Shown piece after piece: positions 1 through 8,580 of a stretch of DNA of 36,772 nucleotides. The stretch lies in NCBI GenBank assembly GCA_027486345.1, contig JAIXPH010000038.1:1-36772 (forward strand). Direction: 5' to 3'. A model generated the notes under the pieces. It saw only the letters and a list, made by a program, of their open reading frames with translations. It did not search any database and was not told where the DNA came from. Origin of the DNA: Paracoccaceae bacterium (GTDB lineage: Bacteria > Pseudomonadota > Alphaproteobacteria > Rhodobacterales > Rhodobacteraceae). Numbering within the stretch: position 1 is the stretch's first letter; each line of letters begins with the position of its first letter. A program made the position numbers and the translations under genes.

Positions 1-3000
1 CCAAACACCACCGTCTGCGGCACCGTCAGACCCGAAAGGTCCAGCACATCCCCCGCATCCCCGTTCGAGGCGTCCTCCGGCGCGCCAGACAAACCGTCCA
101 ACCCGCCGTCGATGGTCGCACTCACATCGCCCGCATCGGTCGGGTCCAGCGTGAAGACATCGTCCCCCGCCCCGCCCGTCGCCTGATCCGCGCCACCCAC
201 CGCAAGGTCATCATCCCCCGCGCCGCCCGACAGCGTATCCGCCCCCGCGCCACCCACCAGCGTGTCAGACCCCTCGCCACCAACCAGAGAATCCGCCCCA
301 TCGCCGCCCAGCAGGCTGTCATTGCCGATCCCGCCCGCCACGGTGTCATTGCCCGTGCCGCCCGATAGCGTGTCATTCCCATCCTCGCCCAAAAGCGAGT
401 CGTTCCCAGCATTGCCAAGGACAGAATCCGCCCCCGTGCCCGCCTGAACCGTGTCATCCCCCAGGCCCGCATCCACCGTGTCATCGCCAGACCCCGAAGC
501 AATGACATCGTTCAACCCATCCGCCCCGTCGATCACATCCCCCTGAGGATCGACAAAGCCGACCGGCAGGTTGTCATTGCCAGCGGTGCCGTCCACGACC
601 CCGTCGCCATCGCGCAGGATCGTCTCGATCTGGAAGAAGCTCAGCGTCGAGCCGTCGGCGAAGGTCACCGTGCCCTGACGCGCCCCCGCATCCGTGCCAT
701 CCGCCGTGGAGGTGATCGTCAGCGGACCCGCCCCGCGCAGGTCCAGCACGTCATTGTCGGTGGTCTGGTCCGGCCCATTGCCGCCCACCACCACATCGCC
801 CGCCCCATCCGCCGCGCTGGTGATGCGGATAGTATCGTTCCCACCCTCCCCCCAGCTCTGATCCGCGCCAAGGCCGCCGAGGAACACATCATCCCCGCCC
901 GCGCCATCCTGATCCGCAATCTGCTGACCAACCGAAAGCGTGCCCAGACCCACAGCCCCGTCGCCATAGGTCACATCATCGCCAGACCCGCCAGCGATAC
1001 TATCCGCCCCCGCACCGCCAATCAGCGTGTCAGCGCCATCGCCGCCCGAGAGCGTGTCCGCCCCATCCTCGCCCGACAACGAGTCGTTGCCCGCGTTGCC
1101 GAAGACCGAGTCATTGCCCGTCCCCGCCAGCACCGTGTCATTGCCGAGCCCGGCATCCACCGTGTCATTGCCAGCCCCCGCCGCGATCCGGTCGTTCAGA
1201 CCGTCCGCGCCGTCGATGATATCACCCTGCGCGTCCACGAAGCCGATCGGCAGGTTGTCCGAACCCGCCGTGCCGTTCACAACGCCGTCGGCATCCTGCA
1301 GGATCGTCTCGATCTGGAAGAAGCTCAGCGTCGAGCCGTCGGCGAAGGTCACCGTCCCGCTCTGCGCGCCCGCATCCGTCGCGTCGGCGCTGGCGGTGAT
1401 CGTCACCGGACCCGCCCCACGCAGGTCCAGCACGTCGTTGTCGGTGGTCTGGTCGGGGCCGTTGCCGCCCACCACCACATCGCCCGCGCCATCCGCCGCG
1501 CTGGAGATGCGGATGGTGTCGTTCCCCCCCTCGCCCCAGCTCTGATCCGCGCCAAGGCCGCCGAGGAACACATCGTCCCCGCCCGCCCCATCCTGATCCG
1601 CAATCTGCTGCGGGATCGAAAGCACGCCAAAACCCACAGCCCCATCGCCATAGGTCACATCATCGCCAGACCCGCCAGCGATACTATCCGCCCCCGCACC
1701 GCCAATCAGCGTGTCAGCGCCATCGCCGCCATCCAGTGAGTCAGTGCCGGCATTTCCGGATACGATGTCCCATCCGGCTCCGGCGAGCACCGTGTCATCG
1801 CCAAGCCCCGCATCGACGATGTCATTGCCTGCGCCCGCGTCGATGCGGTCGTTCAGGCCGTCCGCCCCGTCGATGATGTCGCCCTGCGCGTCGGTGAACC
1901 CGACCGGCATGAAATCGCCACCCGCCGTGCCGTTCACCGTGCCGTCGGGCGGCACCTCATTCACGTCGGTGACATTGACGAGCAACGCCACATCCTGCAC
2001 GCCGCCCCGACCGTCCGAGACGCGGATTGTGACGTCATAGAGCTGGTCATTGCCCACCGCGCTGCGCGCGCCTTCAAAGTCGGGCGGCGTGGTGAAGGAC
2101 AGCACCCCCGTCGCCGGATCGATGCTGAACCGCCCCGCATCCGCCCCGCCGACGATGGAGAAGGTCAGCGCGTCGCCATTCGGGTCACTCGCATCCGCGT
2201 TCACCACGAAGGTGGTGTTTTCAGGAATGCTGATCGTCTGCCCGTTCGAGACGTTGGTGAAGACCGGCGGCTGGTTCGCCGGGACGAAGGGCGTGCCGAG
2301 GATTGTTTCGATCTCGGTGAAATTCAGCACCTGACCGGTGGCATTGCCCGCCCCGTCAAGGAACTGAACCGTGCCGTTGGTGCCATTGCCGTTGCTGTCC
2401 GGCACCTGGTTGATGATGCGCCAGTTGCCTGCGTTGCGCAGGTCGAGGACGTCAGCATCTGTCCCGGCACTGCCACCGTCCACAGTCATGTTGGCCACGG
2501 TCTGCCCATTGGCATCCCGCTGCGCGCGGTCCACCAGAATGGTGTCCGCATCGGCCTGACCGCGAACCAGATCGCCCGCGCCAATTGTCAGCGTGTCGTT
2601 GCCCGTGCCGGCCTCAATCGTATCATTGCCGTCGCCGCCAGTGGCGGAGTCGTTTCCGCCGCTGTCGAGGCCGATGTAGTCATTCCCGGCGTCACCAGAG
2701 ACCGTGTCATTGCCCGAGCTGTCGAAGATGGTGTCGTTGCCCGCGCCGCCGAAGATCTGGTTGTTGCCATTGCCGGTGACTGTGCCCCCCTGATCGTCAA
2801 TGAAGTCGTTTCCGTCGCCGCCAAAGACGGTGTCATCGCCCCGGCCATAGACGACGGTATCATCCCCCGCACCGGCATCGATGCGGTCGTTGGGACCGTC
2901 GGTGCCGTCGATCTGGTCGCCCTGCGCATCGGTGAAGCCGATCTGCATATTGTCGGCACCCGCCGTGCCGTTGACGGTGCCGTCGGGCGACACTTCGTTG

Positions 3001-4877
3001 ACGTCGGTGACATTGACGTTGAGCGTGATGTCCTGCAGCCCGCCGCGGCCGTCCGAAACGCGAATGGTGACCTGATAGATGTCGTCGCCGCTCGCGCTGT
3101 TCTGGCCCTCGAAATCAGGGGCCGACGTGAAGGAGAGTACCCCCGTCGCCGGATCGATGGTGAACCGGCCCGAATCCTCGCCCCCGACGATGGAGAAGGT
3201 CAGCACGTCGCCGTTCGGGTCGCTTGCATCGGCATTGACCACGAAGGTGGTGTTTTCCGGGATGTTGATGGTCTGACCGTTCGAGACGTTGGTGAAGACC
3301 GGCGGCTGGTTCGCCGGGACGAAGGGCGTGCCGAGGATTGTTTCGATCTCGGTGAAGTTCAGCACCTGACCCGTGGCATTGCCCGCCCCGTCAAGGAACT
3401 GCACCGTGCCGTTGGTGCCATTGCCGTTGCTGTCGGGGACCTGGTTGATGATGCGCCAGTTGCCCACACCCCGCAGGTCGAGCGTGTCGGAATCCACGCC
3501 ACCCGCACCGCCATCGACAGAAATCGATGCGGTGAAGTTGCCCTGCCCATCAGGCAGGCCCGTATCGACCCCGAAGGAGTCGGCATCATCGCCGCCCTGA
3601 ACCGTGTCCCCCCAGCCGATGGCGCCGCTGTCATTCCCCGCGCCACCGAAGATAAGGTCGCTGCCACCCTCGCCGAACAAAAGGTCGGCATCCGCGCCAC
3701 CTTCCAGTGTGTCATTGCCCGCGCCACCCGTCAGAAGGTCGGCACCAGACGCGCCGACCAGGGAGTCATTGCCCGCATCGCCCCGCAGGGTGTCGTCGCC
3801 GGTCCCGCCCTCGACGGTGTCATTGCCGTCATTGCCGAGCACGGAGTCACGCCCGTCGCCCGCGAGCACAAGGTCATTGCCCAGCCCGGCGTTCACCGTG
3901 TCATCACCCGCGCCCGCCTCGATGCGGTCATTGACCCCATCCACGCCGTCAATGATGTCGCCTTGGGCATCGACATAGCCGATACCCATGTTGTCATTGC
4001 CCGCGGTGCCGTTCACCGTGCCATCAGGCGCAACCTCGTTCACGTCGGTCACGTTGACCAGCAGCGCCACATCTTGCACGCCACCGCGGCCATCCGAGAC
4101 GCGGATGGTAACGTCATAGAGTTGGTCATTGCCCAAGGCGCTGCGCGCGCCCTCGAAGTCCACAGGGTTGCGGAAGGACAGCACGCCTGTGACCGGGTCG
4201 ATGGTGAAGCTGCCGGAATCGGCCCCGCCAACGATGGAATAGGTCAGCGCGTCGCCGTTCGGGTCAATCGCATCCGCATTGACCACAAAGGTGGTGTTTT
4301 CCGGAATGCTGATCGTCTGGCCGTTAAAGACGTTGGTGAAGACAGGCGCCTGGTTCGAGGGCGGCGGCGGAGGCGGGGGCGGCGCAGTGACGACATTGGT
4401 GCCGTCGATGCTCTGGTAATTCCAGATCCTGTCATGCGCCGAGGACAGCATACCCGTGACCCGGATCGAGGTGATCGTCCCGAGATTGGACATCGAGCCG
4501 TCGCCCTGCCAGTCGGCGAGGAAAAGGTCGCCATTCGTCATCTGGGCAAAGGACGCGCGGGTCTCAACCGTCGTGCCGTCCGCACGCGTGACCGTCACGT
4601 TGACAGCGCCCACGTTGGAATCGAGCCGCGTCGTCACCAAACCCGAACCCGTGTCATAGGTGATCGGTTGCACGGGCTGCGCGCCGAACCCCGACGACGG
4701 ACCATCTACCGCGATATAGCCCAGACCGAGGTCGTCCACGGTCAGCGTCGTGATCTGGAGCGGCGTGTAGACCTGTCCGAGAACGGCTTCCTGGTTCTCG
4801 GCAACGATGTTGCCCGCGAACTCGGCCGGGTCGAGGTCCTGGAATTTCCCGACGTAGATGAAGTTTACAACGGCCAT
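1..4877 (-). CDS. Giant RTX (hemolysin-type calcium-binding) repeat protein, 3' end outside window
   Basis: Open frame of at least 1625 residues, still open at the window edge, starting at the ATG at 4877 after a GAGGAG ribosome site. Residues 1-165 are a non-repetitive domain I do not recognise, followed by a poly-proline linker (about 165-173). Three cadherin-like modules follow, each with NQxPVFTNV, IPENTTFVVNADA, DPxTGVLSF and DVTDVNE signatures (about 4350-4025, 3310-2985 and 2275-1950). They alternate with blocks of GGxGNDTL/GAGxDxL nonapeptides, the calcium-binding beta-roll of RTX proteins. Such proteins are normally exported unfolded by a type I system using a C-terminal signal; here that end lies outside the window. 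No signal peptide is visible, which fits type I export. No transporter genes are in the window. Likely role, inferred: adhesin, S-layer or matrix protein. The regular repeats explain many spurious reading frames on both strands. Confidence 0.9.
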   Translation of the reverse strand, partial: MAVVNFIYVGKFQDLDPAEFAGNIVAENQEAVLGQVYTPLQITTLTVDDLGLGYIAVDGPSSGFGAQPVQPITYDTGSGLVTTRLDSNVGAVNVTVTRADGTTVETRASFAQMTNGDLFLADWQGDGSMSNLGTITSIRVTGMLSSAHDRIWNYQSIDGTNVVTAPPPPPPPPSNQAPVFTNVFNGQTISIPENTTFVVNADAIDPNGDALTYSIVGGADSGSFTIDPVTGVLSFRNPVDFEGARSALGNDQLYDVTIRVSDGRGGVQDVALLVNVTDVNEVAPDGTVNGTAGNDNMGIGYVDAQGDIIDGVDGVNDRIEAGAGDDTVNAGLGNDLVLAGDGRDSVLGNDGNDTVEGGTGDDTLRGDAGNDSLVGASGADLLTGGAGNDTLEGGADADLLFGEGGSDLIFGGAGNDSGAIGWGDTVQGGDDADSFGVDTGLPDGQGNFTASISVDGGAGGVDSDTLDLRGVGNWRIINQVPDSNGNGTNGTVQFLDGAGNATGQVLNFTEIETILGTPFVPANQPPVFTNVSNGQTINIPENTTFVVNADASDPNGDVLTFSIVGGEDSGRFTIDPATGVLSFTSAPDFEGQNSASGDDIYQVTIRVSDGRGGLQDITLNVNVTDVNEVSPDGTVNGTAGADNMQIGFTDAQGDQIDGTDGPNDRIDAGAGDDTVVYGRGDDTVFGGDGNDFIDDQGGTVTGNGNNQIFGGAGNDTIFDSSGNDTVSGDAGNDYIGLDSGGNDSATGGDGNDTIEAGTGNDTLTIGAGDLVRGQADADTILVDRAQRDANGQTVANMTVDGGSAGTDADVLDLRNAGNWRIINQVPDSNGNGTNGTVQFLDGAGNATGQVLNFTEIETILGTPFVPANQPPVFTNVSNGQTISIPENTTFVVNADASDPNGDALTFSIVGGADAGRFSIDPATGVLSFTTPPDFEGARSAVGNDQLYDVTIRVSDGRGGVQDVALLVNVTDVNEVPPDGTVNGTAGGDFMPVGFTDAQGDIIDGADGLNDRIDAGAGNDIVDAGLGDDTVLAGAGWDIVSGNAGTDSLDGGDGADTLIGGAGADSIAGGSGDDVTYGDGAVGFGVLSIPQQIADQDGAGGDDVFLGGLGADQSWGEGGNDTIRISSAADGAGDVVVGGNGPDQTTDNDVLDLRGAGPVTITASADATDAGAQSGTVTFADGSTLSFFQIETILQDADGVVNGTAGSDNLPIGFVDAQGDIIDGADGLNDRIAAGAGNDTVDAGLGNDTVLAGTGNDSVFGNAGNDSLSGEDGADTLSGGDGADTLIGGAGADSIAGGSGDDVTYGDGAVGLGTLSVGQQIADQDGAGGDDVFLGGLGADQSWGEGGNDTIRITSAADGAGDVVVGGNGPDQTTDNDVLDLRGAGPLTITSTADGTDAGARQGTVTFADGSTLSFFQIETILRDGDGVVDGTAGNDNLPVGFVDPQGDVIDGADGLNDVIASGSGDDTVDAGLGDDTVQAGTGADSVLGNAGNDSLLGEDGNDTLSGGTGNDTVAGGIGNDSLLGGDGADSLVGGEGSDTLVGGAGADTLSGGAGDDDLAVGGADQATGGAGDDVFTLDPTDAGDVSATIDGGLDGLSGAPEDASNGDAGDVLDLSGLTVPQTVVF
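512..1740 (-). repeat. Long internal duplication in the RTX gene (684-nt offset)
   Basis: About 512-1056 and 1196-1740 match closely at a constant offset of 684 nt (228 codons). Each unit encodes a GDGADTLIGG-type roll, a GVLSIPQQIADQDGAGGDDV-like stretch, a VLDLRGAGPVTIT-like strand and a DGSTLSFFQIETIL-like strand. The offset is a multiple of three, so the frame is kept. This is a recent in-frame tandem duplication inside the protein. Confidence 0.8.
1950..4350 (-). repeat. Three long-spaced cadherin-like repeat modules in the RTX gene
   Basis: Near-identical DNA recurs at about 1950-2345, 2985-3380 and 4025-4350. As one landmark, the string ACGTTGGTGAAGAC begins at 2251, 3286 and 4330, giving offsets of 1035 and 1044 nt, both multiples of three. 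The first two copies are more alike than either is to the third, which suggests stepwise duplication. Each encodes one cadherin-like module. Confidence 0.75.
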
Positions 4878-4945
4878 GTCAAATCTCCTCGCCCGCGACC
4901 GGCGCGGCAATCGTGTGTTGTGTCAGGGATGCGTCACGGTTGGCT

Positions 4946-4981
4946 GCGGCGCGGGCCGCGCGCCGCCCATCGGCGATGGGC
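4946..4981 (-). promoter_or_regulatory. Two overlapping GC-rich hairpins in the RTX leader
   Basis: GCGGCGCG/CGCGCCGC (4946-4953 with 4959-4966, 5-nt loop) and GCCCATC/GATGGGC (4965-4971 with 4975-4981, 3-nt loop) share two bases, so both cannot form fully at once. They lie about 70-105 nt upstream of the RTX start codon. They could form a leader structure or simply reflect GC-rich sequence. Confidence 0.3.
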
Positions 4982-5400
4982 CAGGGCACCTGACGGGAAA
5001 GGGAACGCGCGGGTCGGAACGCGGGCCGTCTGGACTTCGGGGCCACGCGGACCGAGGGGGAAACTTCACCTTCCTGACTGGCGCGACGGGGCCAATGGTC
5101 AGGACGAACATTTGCAAAAAACATGGTCAGCACTGGCAACAGGTGGCACGACGGCCGTTTCAGCTATCGCCATCTCGGTCCCCCAACCGAAACGACGGGT
5201 GATAGGCACATGGGGCAGCCCTTATTAGGACAGGTCCCGGTGCTTGGTCGAATTGCCGGGAAAACCGAGACTCGGCTCGCCTCTGCAACATCCATGAATA
5301 TGCATGGCATTCTTTCGGCTGTCTAATTTCTGGGTTCATTATGCGAACCAAGAAATGGACTCTCATCAGCGCCCGCCACTCTCATGTGGATTTCTGGCCA

Positions 5401-5499
5401 GTTTCGGAAACATTGGAGAAATTTTTACGATTTATTTTCAATATGTTGTTGATGCCCGGCCTACTGCCCCTCGGTGGAGAATGTTTCGCAATGAGAAAC
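5401..5499. promoter_or_regulatory. Pair of GTTTC/GAAAC dyads
   Basis: GTTTC-1-GAAAC at 5401-5411 and GTTTC-7-GAAAC at 5483-5499 lie in the AT-rich part of the region upstream of the RTX gene. Dyads with TTTC/GAAA half-sites are typical of IclR-family operators, and an IclR-like gene is adjacent. The assignment is inference. Confidence 0.3.
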
Positions 5500-5648
5500 A
5501 AAGGAAATAGGTGATTTCAAAAAGGGAACCGTTAACCGGCCCGCCCTCATATCGGGCTATAGGATGGGGAAGACAGCAATTCACTTTGACAGCTGCGCCA
5601 AGAGAATGCGATTAGGGCAGGCGGCGTGAGTCAGTCCATTAAAATACG

Positions 5649-5683
5649 AAATTTCTCGGCCCGAAAATCGAGACGAGAAATTT
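5649..5683 (-). terminator. Perfect 10-bp inverted repeat 3' of the IclR-like gene
   Basis: AAATTTCTCG at 5649-5658 and CGAGAAATTT at 5674-5683, separated by 15 nt. It sits about 100 nt after the stop codon of the IclR-like gene and is followed on the minus strand by a T-rich stretch (TATTTTAAT). It could be a rho-independent terminator or an operator. Confidence 0.4.
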
Positions 5684-5781
5684 GCGTTCAAGGTTCCGCC
5701 CAACTAAGTTCGGAACCGAATTGGACTGCTGCACACAACCGCGTAGAGGGACGCCACATGAAACCCGACGTCCACTCGGGC

Positions 5782-6597
5782 TCAGGGCATATCAACGCTC
5801 GGTCGACCGGCACCGAAGCTTTCGACCTTGCCAGTCAACAGAACGGACAGGCTGGCATAGGCCTGCGCCAGAAGATCCGGCCGCACCGCGTTTGCCTTGG
5901 CCGAAATGCGGATGACGGTGGCCGTGCCCATCTTGCCGCGGACGGACACGCCAAGATACTTGCCGCCCGGACCCCAGAAATACCCGACAAACTGCTGAAT
6001 CCGCCGACGCGCCGTCCCAAGCGTAAGATGCGGTCGATTTTCGCCGTCAACTTCGGCAGCGGCTTGGGTCAGATGTCTCTCGAGTTGGGGAGGAGTCATG
6101 GCGGCATGAACCGCGACGAACATGTTTTCATCGGTCACGTCATGCACGGGTGCGGCGTTCGTCACCCGGCGGGAGGTCTCTTGCAAGACAAGCTCACCAC
6201 GCCGGTTGGGCGAATACAGGTCGATGTGGACCTGATGGCGCGTCGCCACCTCCGTGATGACTTCTGCAACGTCCATGAATTCCGCATCCGCGAAATGCGC
6301 CGCGGCGAAGAACTCGTCGACGCGCGGATCGAGGGCAATCAGGCGGCCGTTCTGGCGAAAGCAGACCCAGTTCGCCTCGCGCAGCGTTGCCACAATCCGC
6401 CAGGTCGCGGCCTTGGACAGGCGCAGCGCGCGTTCAAGTTCCTTGTAGGTCAGCGGCCCGCGCAGGCCGATCATCTCGATTGCCATCAGCATGCGCTCGG
6501 AGGGGCTGGCATCCTGTTCGTCGGCACGCCCCGGCGCCTGCGCCTTGCGCGCCGCGGGCTCGAACATGGAAGACGCCCTGATGAACATACCAGACAC
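5782..6597 (-). CDS. IclR-like transcriptional regulator
   Basis: 271 residues from a GTG at 6597. In-frame ATGs at 6588 and 6567 are possible alternatives; the last has an AGGG ribosome site. Residues about 33-90 form a winged helix-turn-helix (GPLTYKELERALRLSKAATWRIVATLRE), followed by a C-terminal region arranged like an IclR effector domain, with little recognisable ligand-pocket sequence. I call it IclR-like because of the N-terminal helix-turn-helix, the wing and the overall length. It is divergent from the LytTR pair and reads toward the RTX gene, so it may regulate either. The two GTTTC/GAAAC dyads downstream are candidate sites. The effector is unknown. Confidence 0.65.
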   Translation of the reverse strand: MSGMFIRASSMFEPAARKAQAPGRADEQDASPSERMLMAIEMIGLRGPLTYKELERALRLSKAATWRIVATLREANWVCFRQNGRLIALDPRVDEFFAAAHFADAEFMDVAEVITEVATRHQVHIDLYSPNRRGELVLQETSRRVTNAAPVHDVTDENMFVAVHAAMTPPQLERHLTQAAAEVDGENRPHLTLGTARRRIQQFVGYFWGPGGKYLGVSVRGKMGTATVIRISAKANAVRPDLLAQAYASLSVLLTGKVESFGAGRPSVDMP

Positions 6598-6633
6598 CTG
6601 TCAGAACCTACTGTTGCAGAGATGTTGCCTGCC

Positions 6634-6664
6634 GGGTGCCGGGGGGCTGTTACCCCCGACACCC
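6634..6664. promoter_or_regulatory. Strong hairpin in the divergent IclR/LytTR intergenic region
   Basis: GGGTG-C-CGGGGG (6634-6645) pairs with CCCCCG-A-CACCC (6653-6664) across a 7-nt loop, with one C/A mismatch. It lies about 37 nt upstream of the IclR-like GTG and about 105 nt upstream of the first LytTR gene. It may be an operator or a leader structure. Confidence 0.35.
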
Positions 6665-6769
6665 GTAGAAAGCATGCGGCAGCAGTCCACCCATGCGTTC
6701 GTCAGGCCTACCCAATCAATCGTTACCCGTGCTTGCCGATGGTCGGCCGCAGCGCCAGACGGATGAACC

Positions 6770-7627
6770 ATGCCCGGTGATCTTGGTGAAGCGTCGGCTT
6801 GTGAATTGCGCATTCTCTACGCCGACGGGTATTCCGCGCCTTTCACGGTCCGCGAACTGGTGGCCACCATCCGGCACCGGAATGTAATGGCGCTGACTTG
6901 CGTCTTCGCCACCCTGCTCGCCCTGCCCGGAGGCGGCGCGTTCTCGGCAGAGGTGCCGCTGTTGGCGCGCATCCTGTTGAACCTGTTTTCCGTCGGCCTC
7001 TTCGCCGTCCTGTTTCCTGCCCTGCTGAAGGAGGTGCATGAATGGGCCAGCAGCCGGAATCTCCGTGTCGTTCCAGAACCGGCGATCACGGTGCCCATCG
7101 CCCTGATCACCACGCTGGCGGTCGAGGCTTTGGCGATCTTTGTCGTTGGGGAAAATGACCTGACGCGCTGGGACCTTGCGTTGAAACTGGGATTCGGCGC
7201 GATGTTCTGGGAGTTGCACATCACCATGATGCTGCGCTTCATGGGCCCGACGATGCGCGCGCGCGACCGGGCAAGGCAGGCCCTTGCCCCCCCACCGCAG
7301 GTCGCGCCATCCATGCTGCGGATCGGCAATGTGACGATCGAAGCGGCAGAGTTGCGCCGCATCGAAACCGATGACCACTTCCTGATCCTGCATTCCCCCG
7401 AAGGGCCGAGGCGCGTTTTCGCGTCGTTCAACGAAATCGAAGGGCGGCTGGAACCCCTTGGCGTCCGGGTTCATCGCCGCCACTGGGTTTCCCATGCCGA
7501 ACTGGGCGAAATCCGGCCGCAGGGGCGCAGCCACATGATGCGAACCCGGTCCGGAGAAGACGTGCCCGTGGCGCGCGAGCGGCGGAAAGCCGTGGACGCG
7601 ATCATCGCGCAGAGGTCGGCGCCATGA
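6770..7627 (+). CDS. Membrane-anchored LytTR DNA-binding regulator 1
   Basis: 285 residues, ATG at 6770 after a GGATGAACC spacer. The N-terminal half has about four hydrophobic helices (roughly residues 38-58, 64-86, 104-126 and 132-153). The C-terminal part (about 177-280) resembles a LytTR DNA-binding domain: an IEAAELRRIETDDHFLILHS start, a middle with FNEIEGRL, and the typical VHRRHWVSHAEL segment. LytTR proteins usually act as response regulators; here the domain is fused directly to a membrane region with no receiver, suggesting a one-component membrane sensor. The stop overlaps the start of the next LytTR gene (ATGA), so the two are translationally coupled. The signal sensed is unknown. 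Confidence 0.8.
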   Translation: MPGDLGEASACELRILYADGYSAPFTVRELVATIRHRNVMALTCVFATLLALPGGGAFSAEVPLLARILLNLFSVGLFAVLFPALLKEVHEWASSRNLRVVPEPAITVPIALITTLAVEALAIFVVGENDLTRWDLALKLGFGAMFWELHITMMLRFMGPTMRARDRARQALAPPPQVAPSMLRIGNVTIEAAELRRIETDDHFLILHSPEGPRRVFASFNEIEGRLEPLGVRVHRRHWVSHAELGEIRPQGRSHMMRTRSGEDVPVARERRKAVDAIIAQRSAP

Positions 7628-8460
7628 TGACCCTGCGCTACCCCTTCGGCGTCAGCATGCCCATGAGCGAGGCGCGGGTCTGGCACCAAAGCTGGACGCC
7701 GCAATTGAGGCTGTATTTCCTGCTCTTCGCCATCATCGCTGCCCTGTTTCACCCGTCCGATCAGCTCGCCTCCGCCTCGGTCGTGATCCAGATCCTGTTC
7801 TGGGGGATCGGGTATCTGATCTTCATCTTTGCCTATCCCTTCATCCTGCTTGGCTGTCTGCGGGTCGCCCAGATCCGTGGCTGGTCCGGCGTCTACATCT
7901 CGATTCCGCTGGAGCTGACCAATCTGTTGATGGCCGTGATGATGTATGGCTATGCGGTGGCAGTCGGCCTTCCGACCGGGGACCTGTGGGACATCGCCGG
8001 CTTTGTCGCCTTCATCATCGTGCTCTTTGAGTTGGCCGCGTTCTGCTACATCGCCTATGCCGACCCGGTCATCTTTCCCGAGGTCTATGACTCCGCCACC
8101 CCGGACACCCCGGCGCGACCCGCGCGCGAGATCATCCTGCGGGGCAGCACGATTCCCGTCGCCCTGGTCGATGTGGTCGCCGCGCAGGACAATGGCGTTC
8201 TGGTGACCGGTCAGGGGCAAGAGGTCTTCATCACCCGGCCCTTCGGCCTTGTGGTGGCGGAACTGCCCGTGGATCTGGGGTTTCAGATCCATCGCTCCCT
8301 GTGGGTCTCGCGCAATCTTGCCTTGAACTTTGTCGTCGAAGGCCGGCGGCATTTCATCCAGCTTCCCGATGGACGCCGCTTTCCCATCGCCCGGTCACGG
8401 CAGGCGGAATATCGCAACTGGCGCATGTTGAACCGAGGCGGCAGGTCCGTCCGCATCTGA
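7624..8460 (+). CDS. Membrane-anchored LytTR DNA-binding regulator 2
   Basis: 278 residues, starting at the ATG that overlaps the stop of the preceding gene; later in-frame ATGs are possible. It has four hydrophobic segments (about residues 28-46, 57-83, 92-114 and 121-144) and a C-terminal LytTR-like domain (about 165-265) with LVDVVAAQDNGVLV, IHRSLWVSRNLAL and LPDGRRFPIARS. The same architecture as its upstream neighbour, but with clearly diverged sequence, implies an old duplication. Coupled production suggests the two proteins may act together, for example as a heterodimer; that is inference. It lacks any receiver or kinase domain. Confidence 0.78.
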   Translation: MMTLRYPFGVSMPMSEARVWHQSWTPQLRLYFLLFAIIAALFHPSDQLASASVVIQILFWGIGYLIFIFAYPFILLGCLRVAQIRGWSGVYISIPLELTNLLMAVMMYGYAVAVGLPTGDLWDIAGFVAFIIVLFELAAFCYIAYADPVIFPEVYDSATPDTPARPAREIILRGSTIPVALVDVVAAQDNGVLVTGQGQEVFITRPFGLVVAELPVDLGFQIHRSLWVSRNLALNFVVEGRRHFIQLPDGRRFPIARSRQAEYRNWRMLNRGGRSVRI

Positions 8461-8580
8461 CCGGCGCAGACCCATGCACACAGCGCCCATCGCGCGCCGG
8501 GATTGACCTGCCCGCTGGCCGGGGGCGCGGCGCGACCGCAGGCGGACAGGCCAGCCCGCCGCAAGCGCGCTAGGGCCCCT

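Larger units (their letters stand above)
4878..5781. other. Long non-coding region upstream of the RTX gene
   Basis: About 900 nt between the 3' end of the IclR-like gene and the RTX start. I find no convincing coding frame. The half nearest the RTX gene is GC-rich and carries two abutting hairpins. The far half (about 5240-5690) is clearly more AT-rich than its surroundings and holds several inverted repeats, listed separately. A near-palindrome, CCATGAATATGCATGG, lies at 5292-5307. The region is large enough for a long 5' UTR and several operators; all roles are inferred. Confidence 0.6.

Noticed and set aside
1-4000. Regularly spaced repeats that could be taken for a CRISPR array
   Set aside because: The repeats are codon-periodic (nonapeptide, GGxGxD) and continue one long open frame. 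There are no identical repeats with unique spacers and no cas genes.
3963-5228. A 421-codon open frame on plus
   Set aside because: It is antisense to the RTX gene, whose minus-strand translation has clear cadherin-like and RTX motifs; the plus frame is a by-product of GC-rich codon use.
8461-8580. Possible third copy of a dispersed repeat at the LytTR2/DUF2834 convergent junction
   Set aside because: The stretch is GC-rich but shares no long word with either repeat family and shows no clear stem series.
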